The notes under the pieces were generated by a model. It did not search any database. It was not told the DNA's origin and saw only the letters and a list, made by a program, of their open reading frames with translations. From positions 31,261,542-31,325,541 of the forward strand of contig OX388305.1 in NCBI GenBank assembly GCA_947579605.1: a stretch of 64,000 bases of DNA. Direction: 5' to 3'. The stretch is from Athripsodes cinereus. Lineage: Eukaryota; Arthropoda; Insecta; Trichoptera; Leptoceridae. Of the stretch, positions 33,085 to 56,510 are shown one piece after another. Position 1 is the first letter of the stretch. Every line of letters starts with the position of its first letter. Made by a program: the position numbers and the translations under genes.

Positions 33085-33165
33085 TTATTAATAATAATAG
33101 ACAATTTATAATGCGCCGTTTTGTGGAATAAATCCACTTCAAGGGCGCATGTCAACTGATATCAA
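33085..33165 (-). repeat. Conserved LINE/SINE 3' tail type 1, reverse orientation
   Basis: On the minus strand it reads gcgcccttgaagtgg ... aaacggcgca ... aattgtc and then (att)n. The same tail occurs at 49018-49080, 52680-52740 and 62358-62430. Confidence 0.65.
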
Positions 33166-33428
33166 GCCATTATACACAAACTTGTGTTAAATGTAATCAA
33201 TACATGAAGCGCGAGTTTATCATAATATTCCAACTAACCGAATGTGCTTCTTTGTCATTCTTTCATTTAAAAGGAAAAAGTTAACTTGGCAGATATGCTC
33301 ATGGAAACAATGTAGATTATAAATGTGAATGTAAATATTAAGTCAACTTAATGACAGCTGTACTTTCTTTAGTAAGATCACTTCACAAAAACTCTTAATA
33401 TTAGTTAAATCAGTTCTGCAGATGGTTA

Positions 33429-34316
33429 CTAAATATGTTCGTTGTCTGACTCAGTTTGCTGCAATAGTTTAGTAGAATTGTAATGCTCCCCCAAGCCATA
33501 CATGTGTCTATGGTAGGTGATGGTGAGAGCCTTCCCAGGGAGGTGCTCTCCCTGAGTAATGACATGAGGCTGTGTAGCCTGTATCACATGGATGGGACTC
33601 TTCACAATTTCACTCATAGCTTGCAACTCTACCTGACCTCCCCAACATTTTGTTTTCTCTATTCGATTACAGTATTCTTCAAATTCTTCGTCATTCAACA
33701 TTTCTCCAGTAGCACTATTTGATATAAATGGCAGCAAATCACATTTGTTATGCCTAACATACTGGGCAGTTAACAATCTCATTTCCTCAACGGACTTGAT
33801 TTCACTATGTATTAATTCATATTGATGTGATACAGCGCTATACAAACAATCTCCGTTTGAAGGTATCAAGTGAAGCATTAGCCCTCTCTCAGTCAATATT
33901 TTTTTTATAGATTGGGTTTCTAAATTTCTCGGTCCATTTATATTATCTTTTTCTTGCTTGCTAATCATTTCTGCGCGAGCTTTTTCTTCAGCCGCTTTTT
34001 TCTCCCTTCGTTTCTGAGCTTTTGAAATTTTAGAACCCCGATTATCAGCTGTTTCATGTGAACCATCAACTATCACTTCACCTTCTTCTATAATGTTTTC
34101 ACTTTCAAAAACTTTCAATTCAGCCAGATGTCTGGTTTCTAATTCTGTTTCTAACCTTAAAATCTCGTCCAAAATTTCCTTTTTTCTCTTTTTATCGCCC
34201 TTGCCAACGCTTTTCTTGAGACTTTGTATCTTACATTGCAAATCCTTTTTCTCTTTTTTATGTCTTTGTTCCGTGGAACACAGAGGTTCTTCAGAATCTG
34301 GCATCACAATTACCAA
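33429..34316 (-). CDS. OTUD6: OTU-domain deubiquitinase, OTUD6 type
   Basis: A single-exon 295-residue protein. The N-terminal half is a charged coiled coil (HKKEKKDLQCKIQSLKKSV; KISKAQKRREKKAAEEKARAE), as in OTUD6A/B. The OTU cysteine-protease domain spans about 145-285. The nucleophile is Cys157 in IPSNGDCLYS and the catalytic His is His278 in GLGEHYNST. The WGGQVELQAMSEI segment is also family-typical. Known relatives cleave ubiquitin chains and act in translation control. The position before GxC that is usually Asp is Asn154 here. Met5 (MPDSEEPLC) is an alternative start. A hAT MITE lies 170 bp upstream. Confidence 0.93.
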   Translation of the reverse strand: MVIVMPDSEEPLCSTEQRHKKEKKDLQCKIQSLKKSVGKGDKKRKKEILDEILRLETELETRHLAELKVFESENIIEEGEVIVDGSHETADNRGSKISKAQKRREKKAAEEKARAEMISKQEKDNINGPRNLETQSIKKILTERGLMLHLIPSNGDCLYSAVSHQYELIHSEIKSVEEMRLLTAQYVRHNKCDLLPFISNSATGEMLNDEEFEEYCNRIEKTKCWGGQVELQAMSEIVKSPIHVIQATQPHVITQGEHLPGKALTITYHRHMYGLGEHYNSTKLLQQTESDNEHI

Positions 34317-34485
34317 TTTTTTAAATAACTTGAAAATTATTATTACCTGAAGACGAAATCTGACATTTCACAGACCAAAGATTACAAGACACAAGTAGTA
34401 GGTTGATTACCATAAAATGATAAACTGCCAAGGCCCAAAATCTTTACTGATTCTAAAGAGGTATTTACACTTCTTCACTCTGGGT

Positions 34486-34689
34486 CAGTGATTCCCTGAC
34501 AATGGTACGGGTACCACCAGTGGTACGCGACAATTATTAAGGTGGTACGCAAGCAGCCATGGCCATTAAATTGTGCAGTGATTCAAGATGATGATCGAAC
34601 TCCTTCACCATCGAGTTCTAGTTCAGTGGTACGCTACTGATTTATAATTTCGTGTGTAGTACGCGAAATTGAAAGTTTGGGAACCACTG
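34486..34689. mobile_element. hAT MITE, 204 bp, beside the OTUD6 promoter
   Basis: Termini CAGTGATTCCC and (reverse of right end) CAGTGGTTCCCAAAC. TSDs ctctgggt (34478-34485) and ctctggat (34690-34697). Same family as 19377-19581. Repeated ggtacgcg words inside. Confidence 0.85.
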
Positions 34690-34770
34690 CTCTGGATGAT
34701 CCTCCAAAATGAATAGGTGTGAACAGCCGTTTCCGTTTACACCTTTTCATTTTGGAGGATCATCCAGAGC
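34689..34770. repeat. Near-perfect palindrome, 23-bp arms plus extension
   Basis: 34689-34711 and 34748-34770 are exact inverted repeats (outer part ctctggatgatcctcc). Pairing continues inward imperfectly to a small loop around cagccgt. It touches the right end of the hAT MITE. Confidence 0.85.
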
Positions 34771-34790
34771 AACACCCTCTATAGATATCA

Positions 34791-35837
34791 TTTTTTTTTT
34801 TTTTTTTTTTTTTATTTTAATAAAATATACCACTGCCAGCTTGACAGTTGTTAAACCTAATTGCTGGACAGTGGACAATCATCATCCAGAGTACACTTGA
34901 GAAGTACTACAAAGAGAACATGCTAAAGCCAAACCCACGAAAAACACAACTCTGCGCCTTCCATCTTAAGAACAAAGAAGCTGGTAGAAAGCTGGAGGTC
35001 ACGTGGAAGGGGGAAAAAATCGAACACTGCCCCACACCGAAATACCTTGGCGTGACACTGGATAGAACACTTTCCTTTAAAGAACACTGCAATAACACCA
35101 AGCAGAAAGTTTCCGCCAGAAACAATATCCTACGAAAGCTCACCGGTTCATCTTGGGGAGCATCTCCACATGTACTCCGCACTTCCGCTTTGGGACTGTG
35201 TGTTTCCGCAGCCGAGTATGCCTGCCCGGTCTGGCAGGCATCATCACACACCAGGCAGGTGGATGTTGCGGTGAATGATATGGCTCGACTGGTGTCCGGC
35301 TGCCTCAAGCCAACTGCGGTGAATAAATTATACCCCATAATTGGAATCGCCCCTCCTGCTATAAGAAGAAAGGTGGCAGCAGACACAGAAAGACACAAGC
35401 AGATCCACGACCCTAGACACCCCCTTTACAATCACCGGATGGCACCTCCAAGATTAGGATCGAGAAAAAGTTTCCTTAAGATCACAAATGACCTTACAAC
35501 CTCGTCAGAAAAGCGTAGAGAGGAATTGTGGAGGCAGGAGCTTGGTGACAATCCATGGATGATGCCATCTGAAAACACAAACACCGTGCATAGTCTGAAC
35601 TACCCCACGTGGAAGACACTGAACAGACTAAGAGTTGGGGTGACAAGGTGCAAAGGTAACCAGCGGAAGTGGGGCTTTTTGGATGGAGAGGACGCCAGCT
35701 GCGACTGTGGGGAGGAGCAGAGTGACTCTCACCTACTGCAATGTCCGCTGATGCGGAATGCATGTAATGTGAGTGACCTGATGATGGCGAATGACAAGGC
35801 GATGTACGTCGCTGCATACTGGAGTGGCAAGGTCTGA
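34791..35837 (+). pseudogene. Non-LTR reverse transcriptase C-terminal fragment
   Basis: After a run of 23 T comes an open frame (34848-35837, 329 codons) covering the RT thumb and C-terminal region: KPNPRKTQLCAFHLKN, PTPKYLGVTLDRTLSF, LRTSALGLCVSAAEYACPVW, then WKTLNRLRVGVTRCKGNQRKWGF and the zinc-finger-like CDCGEEQSDSHLLQCP. The catalytic RT motifs are missing. A shorter relative of the same 3' region lies at 61455-61690. The clade is uncertain. Confidence 0.85.
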
Positions 35838-37695
35838 AGTCCGGACCCGAAAAGTAAGTAGTATCCAGAGTACTAACAACTGAAGTGAACAAATGTGAAC
35901 ACCCCTTTATACTTTGTGGCATAGACTATAAATTTAGAAGGAATCACAGAATTCTAAAAGAAAATAAAAATCTATGGTAATAATATGTAAAAATCTGTGA
36001 TTTGCGGATGAAATGCCAATTATCGGAGAGACGATTATTAAATTGGGTTGAATTGGATATAATTTATTATAATAATAGTGTTTCTCGGTGTTTATTGCTT
36101 GAGGATTGTAGTTTTACTTTAGAAAATATTGATCAGTTCATTACACATAGTTATAAGTGCCAGAAACGTTAATTGTGTTCATGAAAATGTTTAAAAGATA
36201 ACGCAATTATTTGATATGTAATCACGTAAGTTACGTTCTTCTGTAATTCTCAGCAAATGTCTACAATCTTGTTATCACATTCCTTATTTCTCCGAGCATC
36301 AGTTACAATTGCATTCCAAATATTTATCAAAACTATCGGTATGCAGGCATAATCTCTTGAGGGAACTTCCCCAATATTGTCAAATTGTCTTGTGATTTTT
36401 GTGAATCAGTAATCCGCTTATCGGAATATTTTTTGTGAAAATAGATATAAATTTATACGACTTTGTAATTGTATTAGGAGTATTTTCATAATATTCTGAA
36501 AATGACAATTAAAATGCAAAAGTAACGAAATATTATACTTTTGACATTTATCATAAATGTAAGCACCATATACATGAATATTAAGCAAAACATCTTTTGG
36601 GCATTAAATACAGTAATAATCTGTCAAAATGAAACATTATGAACAAAATTAGTTTCTCACATATGGTTAAAAACTGTGGAACAATTGATATGCTTGTATT
36701 TCTTATGTTTGTCAATATTTAGCAATTTCACTAATTCCTTAAGTGTGTCTGGATTTACCCTTTAATTTTTGTATATTTATTTTGTTTTCACCCCGAGGCA
36801 CTCCTTTTGGAAGTATTAATGCAATCAAATGGTATTATGACATATAATGTGTTTATATGAATCTTTGAATTGTCATTAACATTGTGTACATACTTCTACA
36901 CATATTGCAGGTTTCCATTACTACCGAAATGAAGTATTATGTGTATTACAGAAATATACTCCAGACCATAGTTAGCTTTTTTTAATCTTTACTGCCTTTA
37001 AAACAATATAATTCAGTGTACATATTACACGGTCTTATTACACGGACTTAATATTTACCTAGAGTTCATTCTTAGTAACTATGTTGAATAATTTTAATTT
37101 TGTTGTTTTTCAAAACTACGTGTCATATCTTTGAATCAAAAGTATTCCCTTGTAAAATATAATATTTGCTTTTTTACTCATCTGGGTTCTAAACAGTTAA
37201 GGTAACAAATAAAAATGTTTTTGCTGTTTTTTTTTTCTATTTCCTCCTTTTATTTGGAGTGTTTCAATTAATGTATTCAAAAAAATAATATAAAAGTTCA
37301 AAGCATACATTAAAAATATCTTGTATTGTCCAAAACTCCCACCAAACAGATGCATCTTCAGCTTCTTTCTAAAACTCTTTATAGATTTAATTTATTGTTA
37401 ATAAATTTAAATGTACCAGATAAGAATTTCTAATTATATTTGCTATCACACAATTCATCATCTGTATTAAATCAGCACTGTGAAACACTATGTTTATCGC
37501 AGGGACCTATATCAAGTCACCACTGACACAGCTAACTGGCTGACGAATTCTCTGTTGAATCTAAAGGCCAGAATGCCAAATGCATAAAAAATATATGAAG
37601 CAATTGAATTATGTATTTTAGGTGTCACATAGAAGCAAAGTGTATGTAAGAAACCAAGTTATGATAAAATAGTGGTAAAGTGAAGTGCAACCAAC
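35838..37695. other. Intergenic region and probable 5' leader of Su(dx)
   Basis: No coding exon is visible. A possible 3' splice site (ttatcgcag, ending 37502) suggests that an untranslated leader exon begins about 190 bp before the Su(dx) start codon. Confidence 0.4.
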
Positions 37696-49303
<11,608 letters not shown>

Positions 49304-50030
49304 AATGCCGTCACCATACGTTACTTTCAATGTGGTGCTAAAGCCTGCACACTACTGCAATATAATTTGTAATACAAAAATAGTCATTTTAATTTTGTAA
49401 TAGTTATAGGTTAGTCTCCAGATGAACTACAATTATCTGTTATCACTGAATCTTTACATGTTCACCACTCAATATTATATAATTCTAAGTGCGAAATGAA
49501 GAAGAAGAATGAGTCAACTCATTTCTAAATCAAGTTTAATGCATTAATCACTAAATATTGCTTGTGTGTGTGTGTCATGTAAAAAAAGGATAATTCAATA
49601 TTTGCTCATTAGACACCAAATTTCAATGAAAAACAAAGCTCATATTGTGCTGTATTGTTCTGTCATGAGGATTTTATTTTGCTCTCCTGTGAGGTAGTGT
49701 TTATGGATTCATCCCCATTTTCCTTTCTCACACAGAATTTCAGTAGTTTCTCATCATCATAATCATAATAGTGTCGTTACATATTCAAAACTGGACATGT
49801 TTAAACAAAATTTAAGTCCGATACAATTGACAAAAAATAGCTTTTCATAACCATAGTAAATATTATAAAAAATGTACATTACTTGTTTTTGAAACAATAA
49901 TTTTTAATATACATATATGTAAATATATATAATATTATCAATGTAAATTCATCAGATGTTAGTTAGAAAATGTATAATATTTGAGAGTTTTATATTTCAA
50001 TCAAATTGACATTAGCAATGTGTAAATAAA
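49304..50030 (+). other. Probable 3' UTR of Su(dx)
   Basis: AT-rich, no frame. An aataaa at 50025-50030 could end the transcript; several later signals also exist. A short tg repeat lies near 49565. Confidence 0.45.
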
Positions 50031-51580
50031 ATACATAATGTGTTTTATTTACACCTTGCTAATTTATTAATTTTTTTTTTTTTTATTATGTTACTTTGTA
50101 TCATATTTTATATTTATAACCATAATTTTTAGTGATAAAGTCAGTAGTATGTCCTTTCATCACATCACATATTACTTTAGATATGATATGTCTACTGACA
50201 TAGTTATCTCTATGATTGTCGAGTTTACAAATATAATGCTGTGATTTTTAATAAATCTGATAAACTAAGAATAATGTTTATTATCAGTTTAGATATTCAT
50301 CTAAACAGCATCCAAATCTTTATGTTTGTTTGTTGTGCTTCATTAGCAATTATTCGCCTATATTTATATTTTAAAACTATGTCCAATCCTAGTTTCTGAA
50401 TAAACTAACTAATAAAACATTATCAGTTTTCCACATACTCTTGATTTCTAGGTCATTGTACCATTATTCTATAACACATTTAAATTTTACACCCATAACC
50501 GTTAAAGCATCAATCGTCTATTCTTGTCCATCAGTTATTTTCTGTTGATTATGTCAATATGAGCTTATATAGCTCACGCAATTGTCCTGTTGATTTGTCA
50601 CGTCTGACAAATCTGAAAAGTCTGCAAAACATGATCAATCAATTTATAACAACACCCTACATTCTTCTCTTTTTATAATGTCCCACATTTGACAACTGCC
50701 AAATATTTAGGACAAATATTTTCAGAATTACGCATTAAAAAATATGATCTTATTATTTCAACTATTTATTCTAACACTAGGTGTATGTATGTAGTATCAT
50801 ATTGTTATAAATATTGTTAGTGTATGTGTGTGTGTGTGTATATGTGTGTTTCAGGTACATTGAGAAATCAATAAATATGCTAACAGGGGGACCACTCTTC
50901 TCAAGTAGTCAACTTTTTTTGTACTTGTAGTAGTAAATATGGTCTTGGAAGTGAGTCACATAGAAAATATATTGGTTAGTGAGGCGGTTCTTATACACTT
51001 TGAAATCTACTTTATGTTATACATATGTCTTTCTTGTGTAAAATATATATATATATTTTTTATAGAGTAATTGTTTCACTTTTATGAAGTATAAAATATA
51101 TGTACCTAATATGAGTTTTGCTAGAACTCTGTAGAACATAGTTTATTTGGAAGATGAACATTATAGTCACCTATTGGTATATATTGTGATAATTTTAATG
51201 TTTCGACTGTGAAGGGCTTATGTATTATTCATCACAATTGTATCTATTAAACAAAAAATTATGTAGATTAAATAATATAAATATATAGTAATTGTATAGT
51301 GTAAATTTAATTAGATGAATGCTATTATATATCAAAAGTATTGAATACTAAATATCAGTTGTATGTATGTTCAATATGTAATAAAATATATTTTTCTGAT
51401 GTATAATATTCTGTCAGATAAATACATGTTTATCTTATTCTCCCCTGTATATTATCATGTTCAATTGTGACAACTTTTATAATTATATGTATACAATTAC
51501 TTAGATCACTGCTGATTCTGTTTATGTGATACATTGTATTTTCTTAGCTCACTAACTGAATGAAATGTTATCTAATAATT
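50031..51580. other. Intergenic AT-rich sequence
   Basis: A gt microsatellite near 50825-50850 and otherwise nothing I can name. Confidence 0.4.
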
Positions 51581-51615
51581 CACTGTGTCGGTGTTTAGGT
51601 AGTAGAATTCCATAT

Positions 51616-51764
51616 CGAAAAAATAAAACAGGTGTTTTATTCTACTAAAGATTTTATTTTGTGAGAGAGACGTCTTTCGATTGACAATGTCCTCATAAGA
51701 CGAAAGACGTCTCTCTCACAAAATAAAATCTTTAGTAGAATAAAACACCTGTTTTATTTTTTCG
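51616..51764. repeat. Perfect long hairpin, 64-bp arms and 21-bp loop
   Basis: 51616-51679 and 51701-51764 are exact reverse complements (outer end cgaaaaaataaaacagg, inner end gagacgtctttcg). The loop is attgacaatgtcctcataaga. Immediately to its left is cactgtgtcggtgtttagg, shared with 29001. Probably a fold-back MITE, and able to form a long dsRNA stem if transcribed. Confidence 0.95.
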
Positions 51765-51952
51765 TTATCTAATAAATTTCAACTAGATCCCAATTTCATC
51801 ACATTCCAAGTATACATGCGTTTGTTCAAAAACATGATTATGTATTTTCTCACTAAAAATAAATATTTATGTTAAAAGTGTGACTGACTAATCTATGGTA
51901 TTCACCATCTGGATATAGCTACACGAATAAACACACATTAATATTGATCTTC

Positions 51953-52150
51953 CATCCGCAAGAGTTCCATCGGCTAGGGCGTCCCTCTTTCACAATACAC
52001 CATTCCTATGACAACGGCATCAGAGTGCAGGGAATGTCGTGGGAAGAGGTGAGGTGATTGGCACAGAGACGCTCTGAATGGAGGAGGTTGATTTCTGCCC
52101 TGTGCTCTCGAAAGGAGCGTTGAGGGCGATGATGATGATTAATATTGAAT
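51953..52150 (+). mobile_element. RTE-like LINE 3' terminus, second copy
   Basis: About 85-90 % similar by eye to 15010-15200 (tcccgtgggaagaggtg-like blocks; ggagcgttgagggcgatgat end). Reads GMSWEEV and ERWRRLISALCSRKER-like peptides. Extreme 5' truncation. Confidence 0.8.
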
Positions 52151-52280
52151 GTAATTATTGACCACTCCATTGTTGCTAAGTAACAGGTCATTTTGATGTG
52201 TGGTATTGTTTAGAATCTTCTTCTTTCTTGTTAAATTTGTTGGTCCAAAATTTCTGTTGAAATATCAAAGTCTTCTAACA

Positions 52281-52788
52281 TATTTTTGTATAATATGTAT
52301 TGTAGAGGTGGTTTTTGTCAGCACGGACCAGTCATCATTTGATAGATTTACTGCGGCTTGCTGAGGGAAAGACGTTGATTGTCTACAATGAGTAAGTGAA
52401 AGTGAGACCTCTTTTGATGATATTTTTGTATAATATGTATTGTAGAAGTGGTTTTTGTCAGCACGGACCAGTCATCATTTGATAGATTTACTACGGCTTG
52501 CTGAGGGAAAGACGTTGATTGTCTACAATGAGTAAGTGAAAGTGAGACCTCTTTTGATGATATTTTTGTATATGTATTGTAGAGGTGGTTTTTGTCAGCA
52601 CGGACCAGTCATCATTTGATAGATTTACTGCGGCTTGCTGAGGGAAAGACGTTGATTGTCTACATATATTGTCTATTGGATACGATATACGGCGCCCTTG
52701 AGGTCATGTTATGAGTAAACGGCGCTTTACAAATTGTCCATATATATATATATAATGAGTAAGTGAAAGTGAGACCTCTTTTGATGAT
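52281..52788. repeat. Tandem repeat, 3 x 140 bp
   Basis: Units start at 52281, 52421 and 52561 with tatttttgta and end with cctcttttgatga. The third unit carries an insertion of about 95 bp (see 52680-52740) and a short deletion near its start. Confidence 0.92.
52680..52740 (+). repeat. LINE/SINE 3' tail type 1 inserted in tandem-repeat copy 3
   Basis: acggcgcccttgaggtc, gtaaacggcgctttacaaat and a following ta run interrupt the unit between gattgtctaca and atgagtaag. Confidence 0.7.
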
Positions 52789-53639
52789 TTCCCTTACACA
52801 CTAAATTTTTACTCCACCCTCATCTCCAAAATATTTCATGATCTCTATTTTGTTAAGGAATATTTTCTGATGTTTTGAAAGTGAGGAACTTTCTTTTAGG
52901 TTCTCAAAATTTAATATTTATTTATTTATTCATTCTTTACTGTACATTGATTACAAACAATTACACAAAAGGAAAACATTCAAGTTAGATACTTACCTTA
53001 CACTACATAAAAGACATACAGGAATTAGACATATTTCATGATATCCTCAATTTTGTTAAAGAAAAATTCGCAAATTTACTTTGCTTAGTTTTAAATACCA
53101 AAAAGAGAACACAAAAAAATCTATCATGTTTCTTCTGTACCCCAGGATTTGAGGGCCACTGCTTTTTACTGTACACTACATTGGTTTATGCAGTGCACAC
53201 GAATGTATCCTAAGTTTGAATAAACATCACTTATATGATGTGGACAAATATAAATATGTATTTTTAACATGTAAATAATATGTACATGCATGTAATAAAA
53301 TTGTAATATTATATATAGAATATATTCCTTATAATATAAATTGTGGTTTTTCAGTTGTAATTATAAATTTATTTTAATTATACTAAATTTTTGTAAAGGA
53401 TGCAAGCATATAATTTAATATTTAAATGTGTAAATCGGTTCTATGAAACCTCTTATGTGCTCTAAACCAATTTTTTCAGGGCACACTAAAAAAACTGTTA
53501 AAAAAAGTCCACATAAAATAATCTTAATTCATATTTGTTCCATGAACAGCATGATTATCATTGTGGTAAATCAACGCCAACCCATCAGTTAAGCTTTGTG
53601 AATTATATCTGTAAAAGCTTGGATCAGTTACAACTAGGG
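52789..53639. other. Intergenic sequence with a reverse type-2 tail
   Basis: Only 52920-52990 is recognisable: it is the reverse complement of the 10258-10322 retroposon end. The rest is AT-rich. Confidence 0.45.
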
Positions 53640-55480
53640 GATTCAATCCCGGGATCCCGGTCGTATTTTAGTCCCGAAATTACGGGATTTAATTTGAGAA
53701 ATCCCGGGATTTACGGGATTAATACAATTATTACAATAAGTCAAGAATTTGGGACTCATTCGCATCAATGAATCACTGACAGCCGAAGCTTGTGTTAGTA
53801 TTTTAAAAGAGCGCTATTCTGAGTTCGATATCTCACTAGATACGATATTGTGGCATTACTGATGGTCCAAATTACAGTTGGAAAACTTGTTAATGCAACG
53901 CGCCTAGTTTGTTTTGCACACGGTATTCACTTAGCCGTTTGTGATTTATTGTATAGAAAAATACCTGCAAATGAACCTATCAGTGATGATATTTTATTTA
54001 TTTATTTATATAATACATAAACGGCTATCGCCTTTTATTGATGTTTTGGATGATGATAATGCAGAACTGGACTCAGGATTAATCATTAAAACCGGTAATG
54101 GTGAGTTTGACCAATGACTGGAATATTAATGAAATCGTAAAGAAAGTTCGTGTAGTGGTTCTTATTTTCAAAAGAGCATTTTTGTAGAATGATACTTTGC
54201 TTCAAAACTATATTGAAAAGGAACGTGGAAGAGAGCTTAATTTATTGTTAATTTATTAACTGCAAATCACGTTGGAATAGTCTCTTAACAATGCTTGAGC
54301 GATTTGATATTTTAAAAAATAGCATCAAAAAATCACTCACCGATCTAATTCAAATAAATAATTCATAAAGTCTAAACATTGATCCCTGTAGTATGTATTT
54401 TTTTATTATGGGTTAAGCTAAATAAGTCTAACTAAGTTGATTTAAAATTAAAATCCAAAATAGTATATATAAAGAAACATAAATAACAACATTATAGAAT
54501 ATATTGCCCCACAAAACTAAAACTGTTCTGGGTTAAAACTATGAAATAAATACAAATACAAGAATACAATTTAATAATAAAAAAAAAGTTTAATTGTTAG
54601 TTTTGTAAATCATAAGTGCCTTGTTTTTTTATTACAGAAGAAGTTTGAAGTATAATTTTGATTAACCGACTTTTTGCAGATTCAAAACTTAAATTCATTG
54701 CCAGATAAATAAAAAAAGCTGATTTTGACATGGTTTACTGACTTTTTGTTACCACTTTACATTAACAATACGGTGACAGGAAAATTATTCGAATTGACAA
54801 TTCTTCGAAAACACATTTGTACGAATTCACTTTTTTTGGAATGACAATTATTCGAATCCACAATTATCAGAAATCACAATTGTTCGAATTTTCATACGTT
54901 ATATTGGTAACAAAAATTATCCGAAACACAATTCTTCGAATTTTTATTATCAAGACAGATAATATTGCTCCTATTTTCGGCGAAAAGTGACTCGCTTAGC
55001 GAAGTAATATTATATAATACGACTCAGTTAGCAATCGATTTATTTAAATAGTGTCAAACGTTTGAAAAAATAATTTAAATATATTTATAATTAGGTATGA
55101 ACGCAATTGCCTCATTTTCTTAAGAAACTAAAATAACATTTGTTCTTTATGAACTCGTCCACAGTTGGATGAGGTATGGCTGGGGTTTTATATGAAACGT
55201 AATATAATCGTGTCAATATGATCCGCTTCAGAACATCAAAATAAAATGAATTTAGATTTGTATAAAATAGTTTGAAGAATGTGGTTTTCTAACAAATGTT
55301 AGTCGAACAATTCACTTTCCATTAATTGTAATTCGAATAATTGATAGTCGAACAAATGTTATTCGAAGATTTGCTAAATCGAATAATAATTTTTCGAACA
55401 ATTGTATTTCGAAGAATTTTCATGTAATCAACAATACAATCCCGGGACTAGTCCCGGGATCAACTGTAGATAATCCCGAA
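53640..55480 (+). pseudogene. Dead hAT transposase with nested MITE
   Basis: The left edge has cccgggatcccgg and acgggatt words and the right edge has cccgggactagtcccggg, as in the subterminal regions of some hATs. Between them, broken frames read LVNATRLVCFAHGIHLAVCDLLYRK (about 53884-53960), RLSPFIDVLDDDNAEL, DWNINEIVKKVRVVVLIFKRAF, NDTLLQNYIEKERGRELNLLL and SRWNSLLTMLERFDILKNSIKKSL. These are typical hAT core segments. Many stops and a missing C-terminal dimerisation region show it is inactive. Confidence 0.75.
54778..55425. mobile_element. MITE-like element built of ttcgaat repeats
   Basis: About 14 short ttcgaa/attcg words cluster at both ends, in inverse order. The ends pair as aggaaaattattcgaa on the left and (reverse) atgaaaattcttcgaa on the right. 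No ORF. Sits inside the dead hAT. Confidence 0.6.
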
Positions 55481-55589
55481 TTGATGTCATTTATACAGAC
55501 TTTGAGAGAGAGTGGATCGTGATGTACTGTTAATGAAATTGGCACCTTTGGCTTTTCGAATAAATTATTAGAATAGTTTGCGTCTAATT

Positions 55590-56510
55590 TTTGAAATCGA
55601 TAACAATTTGTTTTAGAATATTTTGTGAACTCTGGTGTACCTCAGGGGTCAAATCTGACAACCTAAAAATATTCAGATGTGTTGCTGATGTAACAGATGC
55701 ACAGTTATTACGGAGGAATATGAATTTGATAATACATTGGCCAAATACAAGTAAACTGAGTTTTAGTATTAAAAAATGTAATGCAATGTCCTACTTGAAA
55801 AATATTAATTAAGTCATGTTTGATTATCATACCGATGGTTGCATACTGCTCAGAATACAAGAGACAAAAGACATTAGAGCTAAATTATATACAACTGATT
55901 TAAATTTTTCTGTTTATGTTAATGATGTGACTGAGAAAGCGTTTAGAATCTCTGGGATTTTGTTGCGAAATTCAAAATACTTGAAGTTTTACAAAATTCT
56001 ATGGTTTGAAGTATTCTAAATCTAATTCAGTTTTTTTGGATCCATATGAAAGTAGATATTATCTAATGCTGAAAAAGGTTCAAAAGATTTTTTTAAGACA
56101 TTATCAAACGTATGGATATTACCCATTTTTTATCCTTCATTGTTTGTCGCCGAATGTTTTGGTTTTGATATATTTGAGAGAAGAAATATGTTCTTACTAA
56201 AATATATTTTTGAATTAATACATTGAATCATTCATAATTCAACTATATAGACTGAGTTTTCATCTTATGCACCATATTCCTACGACAGATTGCGGAGGTA
56301 CTTGTTGTTCTATCTTACCTATAGAAGAACATATTTGACTATGAATTCTCAGACTTTTTTAATTTGTCGGCTCAGTACTGTGACTTATTTTTTTTGTCAT
56401 ACAGGGAGTGTGTTGCTTCGATTGAGGCAACAAACATTCTGCGATTTTTTTGTCTACTGTCATGTGATTTTTATATTACTATATAAATTGTGTGCAAAAG
56501 CAGCTTAGAA
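55590..56510 (+). pseudogene. Decayed Jockey-type LINE fragment
   Basis: Short pieces of RT: NSGVPQGSN, DNLKIFRCVADVTDAQLLRRN, LSFSIKKCNAMSY, LNFSVYVNDVTEKAFRISGIL and SVFLDPYESRYYLMLKKVQKIFLRHY, in shifted frames. The order matches the RT of the LINE at 1-3221. Confidence 0.7.

Noticed and set aside
34907..35922. Minus-strand frames of 140-163 codons
   Set aside because: Antisense shadows of the LINE RT C-terminal frame, which has recognisable protein motifs.
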